DNA of 64,000 bases from Stemphylium vesicarium. Taxonomy: Eukaryota; Ascomycota; Dothideomycetes; Pleosporales; Pleosporaceae. The translations under genes and the position numbers were made by a program. Shown in pieces: positions 44,035 to 56,839 of the stretch. Every line of letters begins with the position of its first letter. Position 1 is the first letter of the stretch. The notes below the pieces were generated by a model. It did not search any database, was not told the origin of the DNA, and worked only from the letters and a program-made list of their open reading frames with translations. The stretch lies in NCBI GenBank assembly GCA_004380135.1, contig QXCR01000004.1, positions 124,001-188,000 of the forward strand, read 5' to 3'.

Positions 44035-46234
44035 ATGTCCAACGGCGTGCGCAATCTGCGCGCCATGTTTGAGAACTCCAACGCCGCTTCCTCTCCTGAG
44101 CCCCGCGGCCGCTCCCCGGTAGACTCTTCGGCTCCTCCAGACAGCAGCGACCGCCCCAAGTCAAAGGTGCGCGCCTCCTTCGTGCCTGTCGAGCCCCCCG
44201 CCGCCCACAACTCGACCGACTTGGGCCAGACCAAGGGCACCCCGACCAACAGCGTCAACGCGCACCGACGAGAGAGCTTCAGTGTGAGCGAAGACAAGGT
44301 CGAGGAACTCGCCGAGCTCAAGAAGGTGGTTAGTGACGAGCGAGAGGAGCGCAGAAAGAGCGTCGCCATCCCTGAGGCTGTGCCCGAACAGGCTGTGGCA
44401 TCGCGAGAATCCTCGGTACCAGCGCCGCTCTCCCGCGAGGAGATTGAAGCCAACGACATGCCGAACTTGGGCTCTATCATGAAGGGCTCCGACTTCCCCC
44501 AGCCCGCTGCATCAGATGATCCAGTTCCCGTCCCCGAGCTAGAGAAGGTCGATGTTGCACACACGCCTGCCCAGCCCGAAGAAACCGCCGTCGAGGAGGC
44601 AGAAGTATCCCCAATGCCCTCCCCAGAACCCACTCCCGCCCAGGCTGCCGAAAACCCGGACAAAGCCACTACGGGCGCGCAGGAGGATCTTGCGCTGAGA
44701 CCCGCAGTTCCCACAGATGAAGCTGCAGTAGAGGACGACACGCCTGCTCAGGAAGAAGCCGCCGCTCAAAAAGAGATCCCGGCCGCCGAAGAAGCTGCCA
44801 TTGAAGAAGCTGCTGTTGAGGAGGAGGCTGCTGTTGCCGAGGCCGCTATCGCCGACGAGCAAGTCGCAGCTGCCGAGGAGACTGCCATTGTTGAGGAAGA
44901 GGCTCCTTCGGCGCTTCCAGTCGACGACGCGCAACCCGCTGAAAACCCGGACAAGCCAGTGACTGGAGCTCAAGAAGAGGTCGCTCTGAGGCCTGCAGCT
45001 CCCACTGATGCGCCGGCTGTTACTGGAGAGGTCACCCTTGCGCCCGAAGAGACGCCAGCAGCAGAGGCTTCCAAGCCCGCTGCAGCAAAGAAGCCGGAAA
45101 TCAAGAAGCCAGCGACCATCTCTACTGCTAAGCCCAAGACGCCCTCTACAGCTGCCAAGAGCCCGCTCCCAAAGCCAGCCCCGAAGACTCCCCCGAAACC
45201 CAAGGCCGCTACACCTGCTGCGAAGCCCAGCCCGACTAAAGCGTCGAAGCCGGCAGCACAGCCGAAGCCAACAGCCCCCAAAGAGCCCGTCAAGGCCCCT
45301 GCCACAAAGGTTCCAGCCGCAAAGGCCCCAGTAGCAAAAGCTCCCGTCGCGAAGACTAGCCGTTCGTCTCTACGTCCTGCAGCAGCAGCCTCATCTTCAG
45401 CTACCGCACCCACTGCTGGTGCAGCGCCCAAGGCCAAGCCCTCAGCGCCATCTGCAGAGAGTAAGAAGCCAGCCGGTCCCAAACCAGCCGCCCCAGCTCC
45501 TCGTAAAAGGTACGTACAGTAGGGTTCAGAATGAGCCAGGAAACTGACAGCGTTATAGCACCTCACCAAGCGGCTTCAAGAAGCCAGCACCCAAGTCTCC
45601 TACACGCCCCGTCGGCCTACCATCTCGTCTGACTGCACCCACCGCAGCTTCAGCCGCCAAGCACGGCGAAGAACCCAAGGTCGAGCAAAAGGTCACACGG
45701 AAACCGTCCACCACTACCCGCGCTGCACCTAAACCTGCCGCCCCGAGGGCCTCGCGGCCTTCCGTTGCGCCCAGTGCGCCCAAGCGACCAGAGTCGCGCA
45801 CCTCGACCGTGGGCTCGGCGCCCAAAGGGGGCTTCCTAGAGCGTATGATGCGCCCCACAGCGGCAAGCTCCAGCAAGACTCACGAAAAGCCCCACGAGAA
45901 GGCTACCTCTCCGCCCCGTAAACCAGCTGCCTCGAAGCCCAGCACCCTACAAAAAGGAAAGAAGAAGGTGGAGGATGTGGCAGCCAAGGCCAAGGCAGCG
46001 GTAACCAATGGCCATGGAGATGAAGAGCATAAGGATGAGGAGCACAAAGAGGAGGTACCCAAGGTTGAAGAAGAGGCCCCTAAGGAGTCTGAGTCTGCCG
46101 AGCAGGCGACAGAAGAAGCTCCCGCTGACGAGGCATCACACGAGCCGGCCAAGGCAGCCACCCCAGTTCAGGATGTGGACTCTTCGACCGCGGAGCTGCA
46201 GACGCCCAACTTCCAAGGCGAGACAATACGGTAG
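44035..46234 (+). CDS. Ala/Pro/Lys/Glu-rich low-complexity protein of unknown function
   Basis: Two exons, 44035-45509 and 45559-46234, encode 716 aa. The N-terminus (VRNLRAMFENSNAASSPEPRGRSP) is non-repetitive and likely the conserved part. A Glu/Ala-rich acidic middle (about 180-300) is followed by a Lys/Pro/Ala-rich basic half resembling linker histone or MAP tails (about 340-500). After the intron come a Ser/Pro/Arg-rich segment with RLTAPTAAS and GGFLERMMRPT, and an acidic C-terminus. A block of about 26 residues occurs twice in the acidic part, beginning AENPDKATTGAQED and AENPDKPVTGAQEE. No membrane span or signal peptide. The length of open frame and the clean intron support a real gene. 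Function not recognised; a cytoskeleton- or nucleus-associated disordered protein is one possibility. Confidence 0.75.
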
Positions 46235-46744
46235 ATGTGATTTCATGTCGCAGCCCTGTAATCCCCACATCACTTCGCAAAGTCACCAGGCGGTTTGCGA
46301 AATTCTTGCGCGATGGTTCTAGGGTTGTTCTTTCTTTCACTTCTCATACAGCATTTTCTGGAGCGATTGTTTGGCGCATATCATACTCATGGGTGGATAC
46401 CTTGGGACATGGGAGTGGTGGAGATGGATTGGATACAGATCATTGCGTGTATAGTTGCCCTTTGAGCTATAGGTTTCACATATACTGGCAGACGTTTCTT
46501 GTATAGCATAATCCATTCTTCACTCCAAGATTCTTGCCTCGATTGGTCCGCATCCGTATCAATGCATGTAGCATGCTGACTTGACTCAATGCTGTTGGAA
46601 CGCGTTGGCACGTGACTGGCACCTCCGCCCGAAACTCCGACGGCCCAACTTTTTCCTGGTGGGCGATTCGGTATCGCGAAGCGACAGCAGACCGCAGCGT
46701 CGTCCTTTCGTCCCATTCCCTTGTAGCATTTTGCGGTGTTCAAG
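46235..46744. other. Intergenic, tandem plus-strand genes
   Basis: 3' flank of the low-complexity gene and upstream region of MEF1. Nothing recognised. Confidence 0.4.
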
Positions 46745-49263
46745 ATGCGGGTACAGTCTCTCCTCCGGGCGCAATCGCTCGCCACAAGCAGTCTTCGCTG
46801 CTGTGCTCGATCGGCTGCAAGAACGCCTTCACGATGCGCTCTCTCGACCATTGCCGCATCGCGCACGCCATACACCAATGGCTTGAAGACCGACACATGG
46901 ATAGAGAGCCAAAGGACACAACAGCAACGGAGATGGAACTCGGTGGCTGCTCAAGTGTAGGTGCCCGCAGAAACTTTCCCCAGCTGTGGGGCGAGGCGAT
47001 GTATTGCTGATTATGGAGTTCAGATTAGAGCAAGCCAAAGAGGACCCATCCACCTTGACCCAAGAGAAGATTGTCGAAAACCTGAACCCCGTCGAATGGG
47101 AGCGACTATCACGAGTACGAAACATTGGTATCGCCGCACACATCGACTCGGGCAAGACCACCGCCACCGAACGTGTGCTCTTCTACACCGGCCGAATCAA
47201 CGCTATACACGAAGTTCGAGGCAAAGATGCAGTCGGTGCCAAGATGGACTCGATGGATCTTGAGCGTGAGAAGGGTATCACCATCCAGTCCGCGGCTACC
47301 TTTTGTGACTGGATCAAAAAGAACGACAAGGGCGAGGAGGAGAAGTACCACATCAACTTGATTGATACACCCGGCCATATCGACTTTACTATTGAAGTCG
47401 AAAGGGCGTTGCGCGTTCTCGACGGAGCCGTCATGATTCTGTGCGCTGTCAGCGGCGTGCAGAGTCAAACAATCACAGTCGATAGGCAGATGAGGCGGTA
47501 CAACATTCCCAGGATATCCTTCGTCAACAAGATGGACAGAATGGGTGCGAACCCATGGAAGGCCGTCGACCAAATCAACCAAAAGCTTAGGATCCCTGCT
47601 GCCGCCCTCCAAGTGCCCATCGGTCGCGAGGATGGCTTCCTAGGTGTGGTGGATCTAGTTAGGATGAAAGCCATCTACAACGAGGGACCCAAGGGTGAAA
47701 CCATCCGGGAGACAGACGAGATTCCCGCAGACATCATCGAGCTGTGCAAGGAGAAGAGGCGAGTGCTCGTTGAGACACTAGCAGATGTCGACGATGAGAT
47801 CGCGGAGCTCTTCTTGGAGGAGAAGGAACCGACTATCCCCCAGATCAAGGCTGCCATTCGACGGGCCACCATCTCTCTCAAGTTCTCGCCAGTCATGATG
47901 GGCTCCGCGCTCGCTGACAAGTCTGTTCAACCGATGCTCGACGGCGTCTGCGATTACCTACCGAACCCTTCCGAAGTCGAAAACATGGCCTTGGACAAGA
48001 AACGTGCGGAAGCCCCAGTCAAGCTGGTCTCGTACAACGCTCTTCCGTTCGTCGGTCTCGCGTTCAAGCTGGAAGAAAGCAGCTTTGGACAACTGACGTA
48101 CATCCGTGTGTATCAGGGTACACTGAAGAAGGGAATGAATGTGTTCAATGCTAGGTCAGACAAGAAAGTCAGGATACCTAAGATTGTGCGCATGCATTCC
48201 AACGATATGGAAGAAGTACCGGAGATTGGCGCGGGAGAAATCTGCGCCGTGTTCGGTGTTGACTGCGCGTCTGGAGATACCTTTACTGATGGAAACCTCG
48301 GCTACACCATGGTGAGTATTCGACGCATTTTTTGCTTGCGTTGAGCTAACTTTGTAGACTTCCATGTTCGTTCCCGAGCCCGTCATCTCTCTGTCGATCA
48401 AGCCCAAGCACACCAAGGACACACCCAACTTCAGTAAAGCCATGAGCCGATTCACGCGCGAGGACCCTACATTCCGAGTCCACACCGACCCTGAGTCGCA
48501 AGAAACCATCATCTCAGGTATGGGTGAGCTGCATCTGGACATTTACGTTGAACGTATGCGCCGTGAATACCGGGTCGAATGCGAGACTGGTCAGCCTCAA
48601 GTCGCATACCGTGAGACCATCACCAAGCGCGTCAACTTCGACCACACCCTGAAGAAGCAGAGTGGTGGATCTGGAGACTTTGCGCGTGTTGTGGGATGGA
48701 TGGAGCCCAGCGAGGTAGAGGGCGAGAACAAGTTTGAGCAGCAAATTTCTGGTGGAACAATTTCCGAAAAGTTCCTGTTCGCTTGCGAGAAGGGTTTCAT
48801 GGCCTCTACAGCCAAGGGACCTCTTCTTGGTCACAGGGTTCTGGGCACCTCCATGGTTATCAACGACGGAGCCACGCACGCCGTCGATTCCTCGGAAATG
48901 GCTTTCAAGAACGCTACACAACAGGCTTTCCGCAAGGCCTTCCAAGCTGGAGCGCCACAGGTTCTCGAGCCTCTTATGAAGACTACCATCACCGCGCCTA
49001 ACGAGTTTCAAGGTTCCGTTGTTGGACTGCTGAACAAGAGGAACGCTGTTATCAACGACACGGAGATTGGTCCCGAGGACTTTACCGTCTATGCTGATTG
49101 CAGTTTGAACAGCATGTTCGGTTTCAGCAGTCAATTGCGTGCTAGCACTCAGGGCAAGGGCGAGTTCAGCATGGAGTTTAGCCACTACAGTCCTGCGCCG
49201 CCGCAACTGCAAAAGGAGCTCGTCGCCAAGTACGAGAAGGAACAGAAAGACAGGAATACCTAG
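46745..49263 (+). CDS. MEF1: Mitochondrial translation elongation factor G1
   Basis: Exons 46745-46956, 47024-48311 and 48358-49263 encode 801 aa. The first 70 residues are a basic presequence (MRVQSLLRAQSLATSSLR, QQQRRWNS). The GTPase domain has G1 AHIDSGKTT, switch EREKGITIQSAA, G3 DTPGH and G4 NKMD, then the EF-G domains II-V with SMFVPEPVISLSIKPK, GMGELHLDIYVERM and the C-terminal SLNSMFGFSSQLRASTQGKGEFSMEFSHY. Known role: translocation during mitochondrial protein synthesis. Intron 1 was placed at the GTAGGT donor and the acceptor before TTAGAGCAAG, which joins the presequence to LEQAKEDPS in frame. The typical EFG1 rather than EFG2 ending fits Mef1. Confidence 0.94.
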
Positions 49264-49604
49264 ATTCGGCATTGATGCCTTGGGAAATGCTGGACAGGAA
49301 TAGACGGTATGCTTATACCCATTGATTGACAAAGGAGGTAGAAGAAGATGAAGCGACGTATGACTTGCATTTAGACTGGATGTCTAGGCGTATCTACGGG
49401 CCGAAATACTGGGTGTATGTAGATTAGTTGTACATTGTATATTTGTATATATATAACGCGCATGAAAGGTTCGGAAAAGAACGAAAAAATGATATCCCCC
49501 TCAACGACTTGTACACTTGATCCAAAACTCCACACAACTTTGCTCTTATTTACCTCCCGCTCTCGTTGTCTCTCCATCTACTTACCCCAAATCAAACCCC
49601 GCCA
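49264..49604. other. Convergent intergenic stretch
   Basis: 3' flanks of MEF1 and of the hydrolase gene. AT-rich around 49420-49460; nothing recognised. Confidence 0.4.
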
Positions 49605-51504
49605 TCACTCGACATCAAACCCCGGCCTCAAACTCCTCTTCCTTGCACTCTTCTCAAACGCCCTCCTGACCGCAAGCCCAACCTGGCTCCAGCCCACAAC
49701 CTCATTATGGCCTCCATACCGCGTAACCTCCAACTGAACCACCCTCTCCCCCCTACTATCCTCAACCTTTTTATACGCGAAAGCGCCCCGTTTGACTCTA
49801 TCTCCGCCATGGATACTCCTCCTAACTTCCTCGGCACTAACGTCGTTCTCCTCATCCGCGGCATCTCTGGCCTGCCCCTTCGAAGAAGACGATGATCCAG
49901 AGCCAAGCATGACCCGCTGCAGCGGCTCAAACAGCAACTCCGCCTCGTAATACGCGATATCCTGGTCATTCCTTGCATGCAGCAGCGCAATGTGGAATCC
50001 CGTTTCCCTACTGCGGTCCGCTGCCACGAGAGCCGTGAGCCGGGGTAGCGTAGCCCACGTATCCACGATACGATTAGCGAGGAAATTTGCAACCTTGGGA
50101 TATGCCTGGAGGGGTTTGAGGACGGGGAGTAGACCGGCTATACGGTAGTGTTGCAGCAGCAGCGGCAGCGTGCGGAACGGAGCTACAAGCACGATTCCAG
50201 CGAACGTGTCTCTGCTGCTGCTGGACTGAGTTGATGGCACGCTATTCGTATCCGGGCGCACGAGATCGGGGGGTAGGAGCGAGGATGTGGGGTCTGTGTA
50301 GTAGAGTGCTGCAGCGGCTGTTACAGCGGTGCCGAGGCTTTGGCCTAGCAGCACGGTTTGCGATATGGGATGCTGTAGGTCGTGGGTTGTGTAGGCGATT
50401 AGCGAGATTGCGTCGATGATGAGGCCGCGCTCGGTGGGGATGTTAGGCGGGTTTTTGAGCGATGAGAGCCCGTAGCCTCGGTAGTCACAGGTTAGGAGGT
50501 GCGTTTTTGGGATCCCGGAGATGGAGCGGTAGGTTGAGGGGCGGTGGCCTTGGGCTAGGTGGCCGGCGTTCTGGGGGAGGGGATTGTTAGAATTGATGAG
50601 GTGGGAGGTGGATTGTTGAGGGTTTTTCTTGGGTTTTTGGGGTGGGGGGATGCGTGGGCGTGAGTGAGGAGAGAGACATGACTGGCGGAGAGTATTGATG
50701 GAGAAGGAAAGGCAATGACTGTGAGATGCAGGAAGAAAAGCATCGGTCAGAAATACGAAAGAGAACGGCAGGAAAGTGACAGTAAAGGGAGAATGATAGG
50801 TAAGAAACAAAACCAGAGATATAGAAATCATCGACTTACCCCATGAAAGTTAATCACGACCCTACTGTCAGGATCCAGGCTCATCAACTTCTGTCCTACC
50901 GTCCCTTTCAACTCTTCAACCGTCTCGCCCACTGCCGCCGCAGTAAAGAGTTCATTCTCGTTCTCTAGATAGACGTCTAGTGGCAGTATATGCCAGCAGA
51001 ACAGTTTCTCATCATCGGAGGTAGTGAGCCAGAAAGGTTGTACTTGGCCCTCTAATCATTCCGAAAAAGCAGCCAGTCAATTGATGTTTTCTAGGACAGT
51101 AGACAAGCAAAAAAAAAGAGAAAGTCGAGACGATGATGGACAAGATTCCGACAGGGTTAGGGGGTAGGAAACAACGTACTAGCAAACCCAAATTCCTCGG
51201 GATTCGATACGTTATGCCAGAAATTCGTGTTGATCTTGTGGGCGTAGAGTGCACTACCAGGATATTAGTCGCAGGAAAATTCCAAATAAACCGAAGAGAT
51301 GAATAGATCCAGAGATATGCACGTAGAGAGGGAGGGAGAGAACGTGAGATTGAAAGGAAAAACACCATATGAGAAACAAAAAATATATACATACTGTCTC
51401 TGTACTGTCGGGCTAATCAACGCGCCAATAAAAACAGCCCATATCATACCTAGCACAGCAAAAGTCCAATACGCCTTGGCGAACCAGGCTTTGAAGTTTG
51501 CCAT
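49605..51504 (-). CDS. Membrane-anchored alpha/beta hydrolase, ABHD12-like
   Basis: Exons 51504-51395, 51253-51180, 51051-50840 and 50570-49605 on the minus strand encode 453 aa. A single membrane segment lies near the N-terminus (YWTFAVLGMIWAVFIGALI, about 12-30), followed by the hydrolase fold. The oxyanion-type HGNAGHLAQGHR is formed across the last splice junction. The nucleophile elbow is LLGQSLGTAV, LLHARNDQDI is a candidate acid region, and RYGGHNEVVGW holds the candidate catalytic His. Relatives ABHD12/ABHD13 and yeast YNL320W hydrolyse lysophospholipids or acyl groups at membranes; the substrate is unknown here. Intron 3 is 269 nt, long for this window. A Ser-rich, acidic insertion (GSGSSSSSKGQ) sits before the His. 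Confidence 0.8.
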
Positions 51505-52917
51505 GTTCAGCGACGAGGGCAGCTGCGGCGCAGATTCCGCGCTAATCCGTACACAACCAACTTTCGACTGCTGGCCAGTCGCAGGGATCACGGACGAGGC
51601 CTGGGGTTTTCTTTTTGCCTCTTGGGTCTTTCTAAGAAATGTTGCTGATGAGAGATGGGAGATACGTATGCTGAGATGATTCTGCAGATAGGCGCGCGCG
51701 GCTGCGAGGGTGGGGCTAACTGGGATAAGCAGGTCGCAGCGGATTGGCTTGGCGTCAGAGTTAGGCGATAATGTTCCTCACAATCGCAGATTATCAACAC
51801 ATTCGACCTCGGCCTGCTGTCTAGAGCTTCTTTTACGCTCTCATTTGAGAGCTGTATCTGTCCAGCTGTCTCGCTAAACTGAAAAGTGCCGTTTGCCTTA
51901 TGTTAGTCCTCTCTTTCTGGCTTCGTGGTACACCAGATCTAGTTCTCAATTCCTTAGCTCATCCTCAATGCGATTTTGACCATGTCCGGCCGCAATGCAA
52001 CTCTCAATGACGAGCGCAAAATGAGATAATCCAGACAGTAGTTCATACTCGAAGACGCTGAACGTTCGTTATTTCAACAACGAGTGCAAATAACAAGACC
52101 AAGCCGGCAGTCTGTTGCCGAAGGCGCTGACAATCAACGGTCTCGACTCTTCATCGAGATAAGGAAAAAAACAATCATCGTATGCCCGGGCCGAGTCTGA
52201 TAAACTCCATCTAAAATTCTGCGCCTGTAGCTTGGCTGAGGCATCGAATGCAAGAGGGTTTACCCCACGTTTTCGGTGCGAGATGGGTCGTGGTTGGTGT
52301 TGATACAAGGTTGAGGCTCCAAGCGTTTCAGCCTCAGGTAACGTTGGCGCACCAGCCACAACACGTTGCAGCTGTTGCCGGTGAATCCACAATGGAAATC
52401 TGTCGATGTTAGTGTTAAATGTTTTTCGATGGTTCTTTTCGAGAGTTTTCGCATTTGTTACGCGTCTGCAATTGTGTGCGCTGGTGATCCTGGACGAAGT
52501 ATGCGGAGTTGAGGTAAACGAGCTCTTTCGCAGCACCTTCCCTCAGCGCCTGGTGAGTAAAAATAAGTTTGGGATTTCTGCAGCCAGCCACTTACAAGTA
52601 CCCGAGTTAATCTCAGCCTGAGACTACCATGGTTCAACCTTAGCCTGAATCCTACTCGTCGTTCACCCGTTTCCGTCGCAGATATCCGTTGCGCTGACTC
52701 CTGCGTCTCAGGCTGGTTTCATAGCGCTGCCGCAACATACTACATATTCAACGATGGAAGGGAGGACTTGAATATCAAACAGCCCAACGGCTTCTCTAAT
52801 TCATTCTTCAGTACCGATTTTCATCTTTCTTTGGGAACTCAAGGTGCTTCTTTCGAGCCGTTCCGCTACACTACTATCAACAAGGAATTCTCCGAACTAC
52901 ACATTCACCAACACAAC
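51505..52917. other. Intergenic, divergent upstream regions
   Basis: 1.4 kb between divergent starts. An open stretch on the minus strand at 52069-52536 has no domain and no splice partner. Nothing else recognised. Confidence 0.4.
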
Positions 52918-54299
52918 ATGTGGACAGCAAACCGTGCGAAGCCCACGCCTCACCGTACTTCATCCATTCATTCTGTTGCTTCTGCACATTCGGCAAGCAG
53001 GCCTGTATCGGTACATTTGCCTCAGATACAACGACAGCCTCAGAACTACGATTCCGACAACTTCTCTGATACAGCCTCAGAAGACGACCAATCGTTTGCT
53101 CGCAGCCGGGCCAGCAACACAGCGCCACTTGCGTGGAATCGGCCACAAGCCGGTTCTCCAGCGAACATGATTGCTCAAAAGATGGATACCCAAGTCGCAC
53201 CTCCAACAACCAATATGCACTTTCACAGCCAGCCGAGCTACCAGCAACGGCCGGTAGACGACGATGCAACATCACGATCCTCGACGCTGGACGGACAGGA
53301 AGACGATGATTCATACCCCTCGAAACAATTAGTCTCGCACTCTGCGATAAAGATGAGCCTCACAGGACGGGAGCCGGCATCACCTGCTCCCGCACCGCAC
53401 GTCCCTGGGCCTTTGGAGTCGCAACTCGCTGCCTTGATGTCCAAGCTCATTCACATTGAACAAGCAAACCCCGCCGTGTCAATTACACCCGAAGAGTATG
53501 AGCAGACAAAGAGTCGTCTGAAAACGCTAGAAGATGAGAAGAAAGTGTGGTGGAAACGGCACGAGTCTATCTGGAGTCTGCGAGATGAGGATGTAGAGAA
53601 CAACATTAGGATTCGGGTAAGTGTAGAGCGCAATACCTGTGAACCAATTGCTAATGGCTGTAGGGAATGCTAGCAAGCGCTCGCCGCGAATTAGAGGCAA
53701 CAAAAGCACTACGAGACGAGGACCTCAACAACGTCCAGATTGTACGAAGCAAGCTCGCAGAGAAGACAAGAGAGCTGGAGCGACTACAAGCGCAGACCGG
53801 ACGCAGCAGCCCAAACCGAGCACGCATGTCGAGTTTTCTCGAGAGGCGCGACACTACAGACCTTTTTACTGTGGCCAAGGTCGCAGCTCTTGAGCAGCGG
53901 GCTCTCGAGCTGGAAAAGAGGAACACGGATCTCGTCGCGCAATTAGGAACATCGCGCGGCGGTGGCAGTATCGACGACTTGAACCGAGCGACAGCTCATC
54001 AAGCCTGGAAGAGCACCGTGGCTGACCTGGAGGCTCAGCTCAAGGCAAAAGATGCTGAGCTCGCGCGGATACGGTCAGGTGCCAGCGGTGCTGCCTCAGC
54101 CGGAAGTCAGATGGACTGGTACAGGATCGAAGCCCTGCTTGAGGAACATGCTAGCTACCGGGAGGGCGTGGGCGGCAAGCTGCAGGCTCTCCGATCCGAA
54201 AAGGAGATTTTGATGAAGGACCTACACCGCAAGGAGAACGAGTGTCAGGCTTTGGAGCTCAAAGTGCAGATCCTACAAAGACGGGCAAGCGTATTGTAA
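52918..54299 (+). CDS. Coiled-coil protein, function unknown
   Basis: Exons 52918-53616 and 53664-54299 encode 444 aa. The first 200 residues are polar and Ser/Gln/Asp-rich (SVASAHSASRPVSVHLPQIQRQ). From PLESQLAALMSKLIHIEQ onward the protein becomes largely alpha-helical, with heptad-rich coiled coils in three blocks: about 200-260, 235-285 in exon 2 and 330-440. The last ends KENECQALELKVQILQRRAS. The frame has no ATG upstream of MWTANRAK, so that start was used. No enzyme motif is visible. Scaffold or organelle-tethering roles are common for such proteins but unproven here. Confidence 0.65.
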
Positions 54300-54737
54300 C
54301 GATTAGGCTGTCAGCACGTGCGCTAGGAGGTTTCCAGGTTTTTCTTTCACGGTATACTTTACGATTGTTCAGGGGTCAAATTAGCCGAGTTGCAATATCA
54401 TTGATTCCCCATTCCAAAGCCGATCTGTGACGCAGTTTGCCATGGTGAAGAAAACAGGAAATAGTGGCAGTGCGTGGGGCGGTCGCGCTTCTCGGGTCGT
54501 GGCTGACGTGGCTGATGGGTCAAAGCTTGGCTCTGGACCTGGCAAACATCGTCATCGCGTCCGAATAAGGTACTGACACAACTTTTGCTGCCAGGTTTTT
54601 CTTGCAGTGTTTGCTGCATGCGTGAAGGAATGATCAGCCTGGCTATGACATCGTGCACTGCTTCGCGCAGCCTTTAAAGCGCGGCCAGGCTCACCTGTCT
54701 ATTCAGGTACGGCTTGCACCACAGCCACACTTCCACC
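54300..54737. other. Intergenic, tandem plus-strand genes
   Basis: Upstream region of the acid phosphatase gene. Nothing recognised. Confidence 0.4.
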
Positions 54738-56124
54738 ATGCAGTCGGCCCTTGTATCGCTCCTCGTCGTTGTGAACGCTGCTAGCGGTTACGCAGCAGAC
54801 ACCTCGTTTGAGCCGTTGCGCCATCTGGCTGGCATTGCGCCATACTTTGAGGATCCGCAAGGTGATCCACAACCACCCCAAGGCTGCAATGTTACTCGCG
54901 CATCCTATCTCATCCGCCATGCTGCCATCTACGCCAACGACTTCGACTACGAAACGTACATTGAGCCTTTTACCGACAAGCTAGAGAACACAACAGCGGA
55001 TTGGCGAAGCGCGGGTCCCCTGGATTTCCTGGCTAAATGGCGATCACCTATTACCGACGAGGAGCTTGAAGACCTTACCTCCATTGGTAGGCTTCAGTCG
55101 TACAAGCTGGGCGTTGACGTTCGTCTGCGATACCCTTCTTTCAAGGACCCCAAGAAAGTATGGACGTCGACGGCGGAGAGGACGGAGCTCAGCACATCTT
55201 CTTTCATCGACGGACTTGTCGCAGATAGTAACAACACAGAGCAAGTCTCTGTACGCGAGGATGCTGCGCGAGGTGCCGATTCCTTGACTCCCTACAAGGG
55301 CTGCCCCAAGTATAGCTCTTCTTATGGCAGTGACCAGTCCTCGGTTTGTATTCCGACAAGATTTTTGTGAAGACAACTGACTCTTGCATTAGGAATTCCA
55401 AAAGACTTACACCAAGCCAATTATCGGACGCTTGAACGCGCTCGCCCCTAGCTTCAACTTCACTGCCAGTGATGTTGTTGGCATGCAGCAACTGTGCGGA
55501 TACGAGACTGTCATTCGAGGATCGTCGCCCTTCTGCTCCTTGGACCTCTTCTCCCAGGACGAGTGGCTTTCGTTCGAGTACATGAATGATATCATGTACT
55601 TTTACAACACCGGATACGCGAGCGAGCAACTCTCTGGCACCCTTGGTCTTCCCTGGGTCAACGCTTCGGCTAATGCCCTGCTCTCCGACGACGCCGACCA
55701 AGATCTCTACGTCTCTTTCACTCATCGCGAGCTCCCTCCAACGGTTGTCGTAGCAATGGGCCTGTTCAACAACAGTGCTTATTCTGGAGCCAACGACCCG
55801 AATGCTACGATGCCTCTCGACAGGCCAAACCACGGCAGAGTCTGGCGCGCGTCAAGGATTCTTCCTTTCCTGTCGAACATCGCTATCGAGAAGATGACGT
55901 GCGACAGCTATGGCTTCGATGAGGGTGATTATTTCCGCGTGCTTGTGAACAAGGACCCACAACAATTGACTTGCGTCGACGGACCAGGAGGGAGCTGTTC
56001 GAAGAGCGCATTTGAGGGTTTCATTCAAGAGAAGAACGCACGCTTCGATGGCTTCACGGAGCTGTGCGAGCCAGAGTGCAGCAACTCTACAGACGTTCTT
56101 AGCATTTACAGCTCAGACGAGTAG
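54738..56124 (+). CDS. Secreted histidine acid phosphatase-like protein, atypical active site
   Basis: Exons 54738-55343 and 55393-56124 encode 445 aa. A signal peptide (MQSALVSLLVVVNAASGYA) starts the protein, and many N-x-S/T sequons and paired Cys fit secretion. The fold is that of branch-2 histidine acid phosphatases: GCNVTRASYLIRH at about 49-61, RLQSYKLGVDVRLRYPSF, WTSTAERTELS, LCGYET, and VSFTHRELPP near the C-terminal active-site position. In the canonical family the N-terminal motif is RHGxRxP and the C-terminal one HD. Here they read RHAAIYA and THRE, so the nucleophile His is kept but the Gly, second Arg, Pro and Asp are not. It may be a divergent phosphatase clade or catalytically altered. 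The intron donor is GTTTGT. Confidence 0.8.
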
Positions 56125-56839
56125 TCGTATTGTTTAATATAATATCTTATCTTCTCTGCCCAGTAACGTTATCTTAGTGTACCACTCATCTGTGTCTTGG
56201 CTGCCAAGTACCCATGATGTTTTCGATTGCGGAAACCTGCTGCCGCTAGTGGGGTATAGCATCCGCAGCGTCCGAGGCGTCACGCCACGGCTGTAAAAGG
56301 ATCACGTTGTCATTGCGTTATCTAGGCGCTCTGACATCGCAGTGCGCGGCCTTTGCCCCCAAGCTAGAATATAAATCAAGTTGTAGTCGAGTAGCTGGCG
56401 GAAGTGCAGCAGCACTTCCCCGATCGAAGCGTGCGTGCATGGGCGCATGAACAAACCGCACCTAGCTGAGAACAACATAATTACCCGCTTGTTTTGAACC
56501 ACAACACGAGAGATAGTTTTCACGTGCCAAAAGCTTCGCCTTCCCACGGAAGCCGAAAAACGAATCCGGTTCCAACAAGACGGACAAGAAATAGAAATAC
56601 ATGACTAGTCCTGTTGATTTTTGTGTAGACGTCATGACTTTGTGCATTGATCCAGGAATACCCGAGAAGCGTGTGTGGCGCGACTTTACCTTTGCAAACG
56701 CGTCTTTTCCTTTTACCAACGTTTTTTGTTGTTGTGTTTCCGCATCGCAATCGCTCAAAATCCCATCGCGTCTTATCGTCACGCCTTATTTTGACACATT
56801 AAGGAAGAATAGAAAAATCGCCAACTAAAAGAAAACATC
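56125..56839. other. Intergenic, upstream of phytoene desaturase
   Basis: About 700 bp containing the phytoene desaturase promoter. No site is claimed and no other gene recognised. Confidence 0.4.

Noticed and set aside
44539..45569. Long minus-strand frames opposite the low-complexity gene, rich in Gly/Ala/Ser
   Set aside because: Antisense of Ala/Pro/Lys/Glu codons routinely stays open; the plus strand has the start context and intron.
52069..52536. 156-codon minus-strand open frame
   Set aside because: Composition is not protein-like in any domain sense and there is no good start or splice context.
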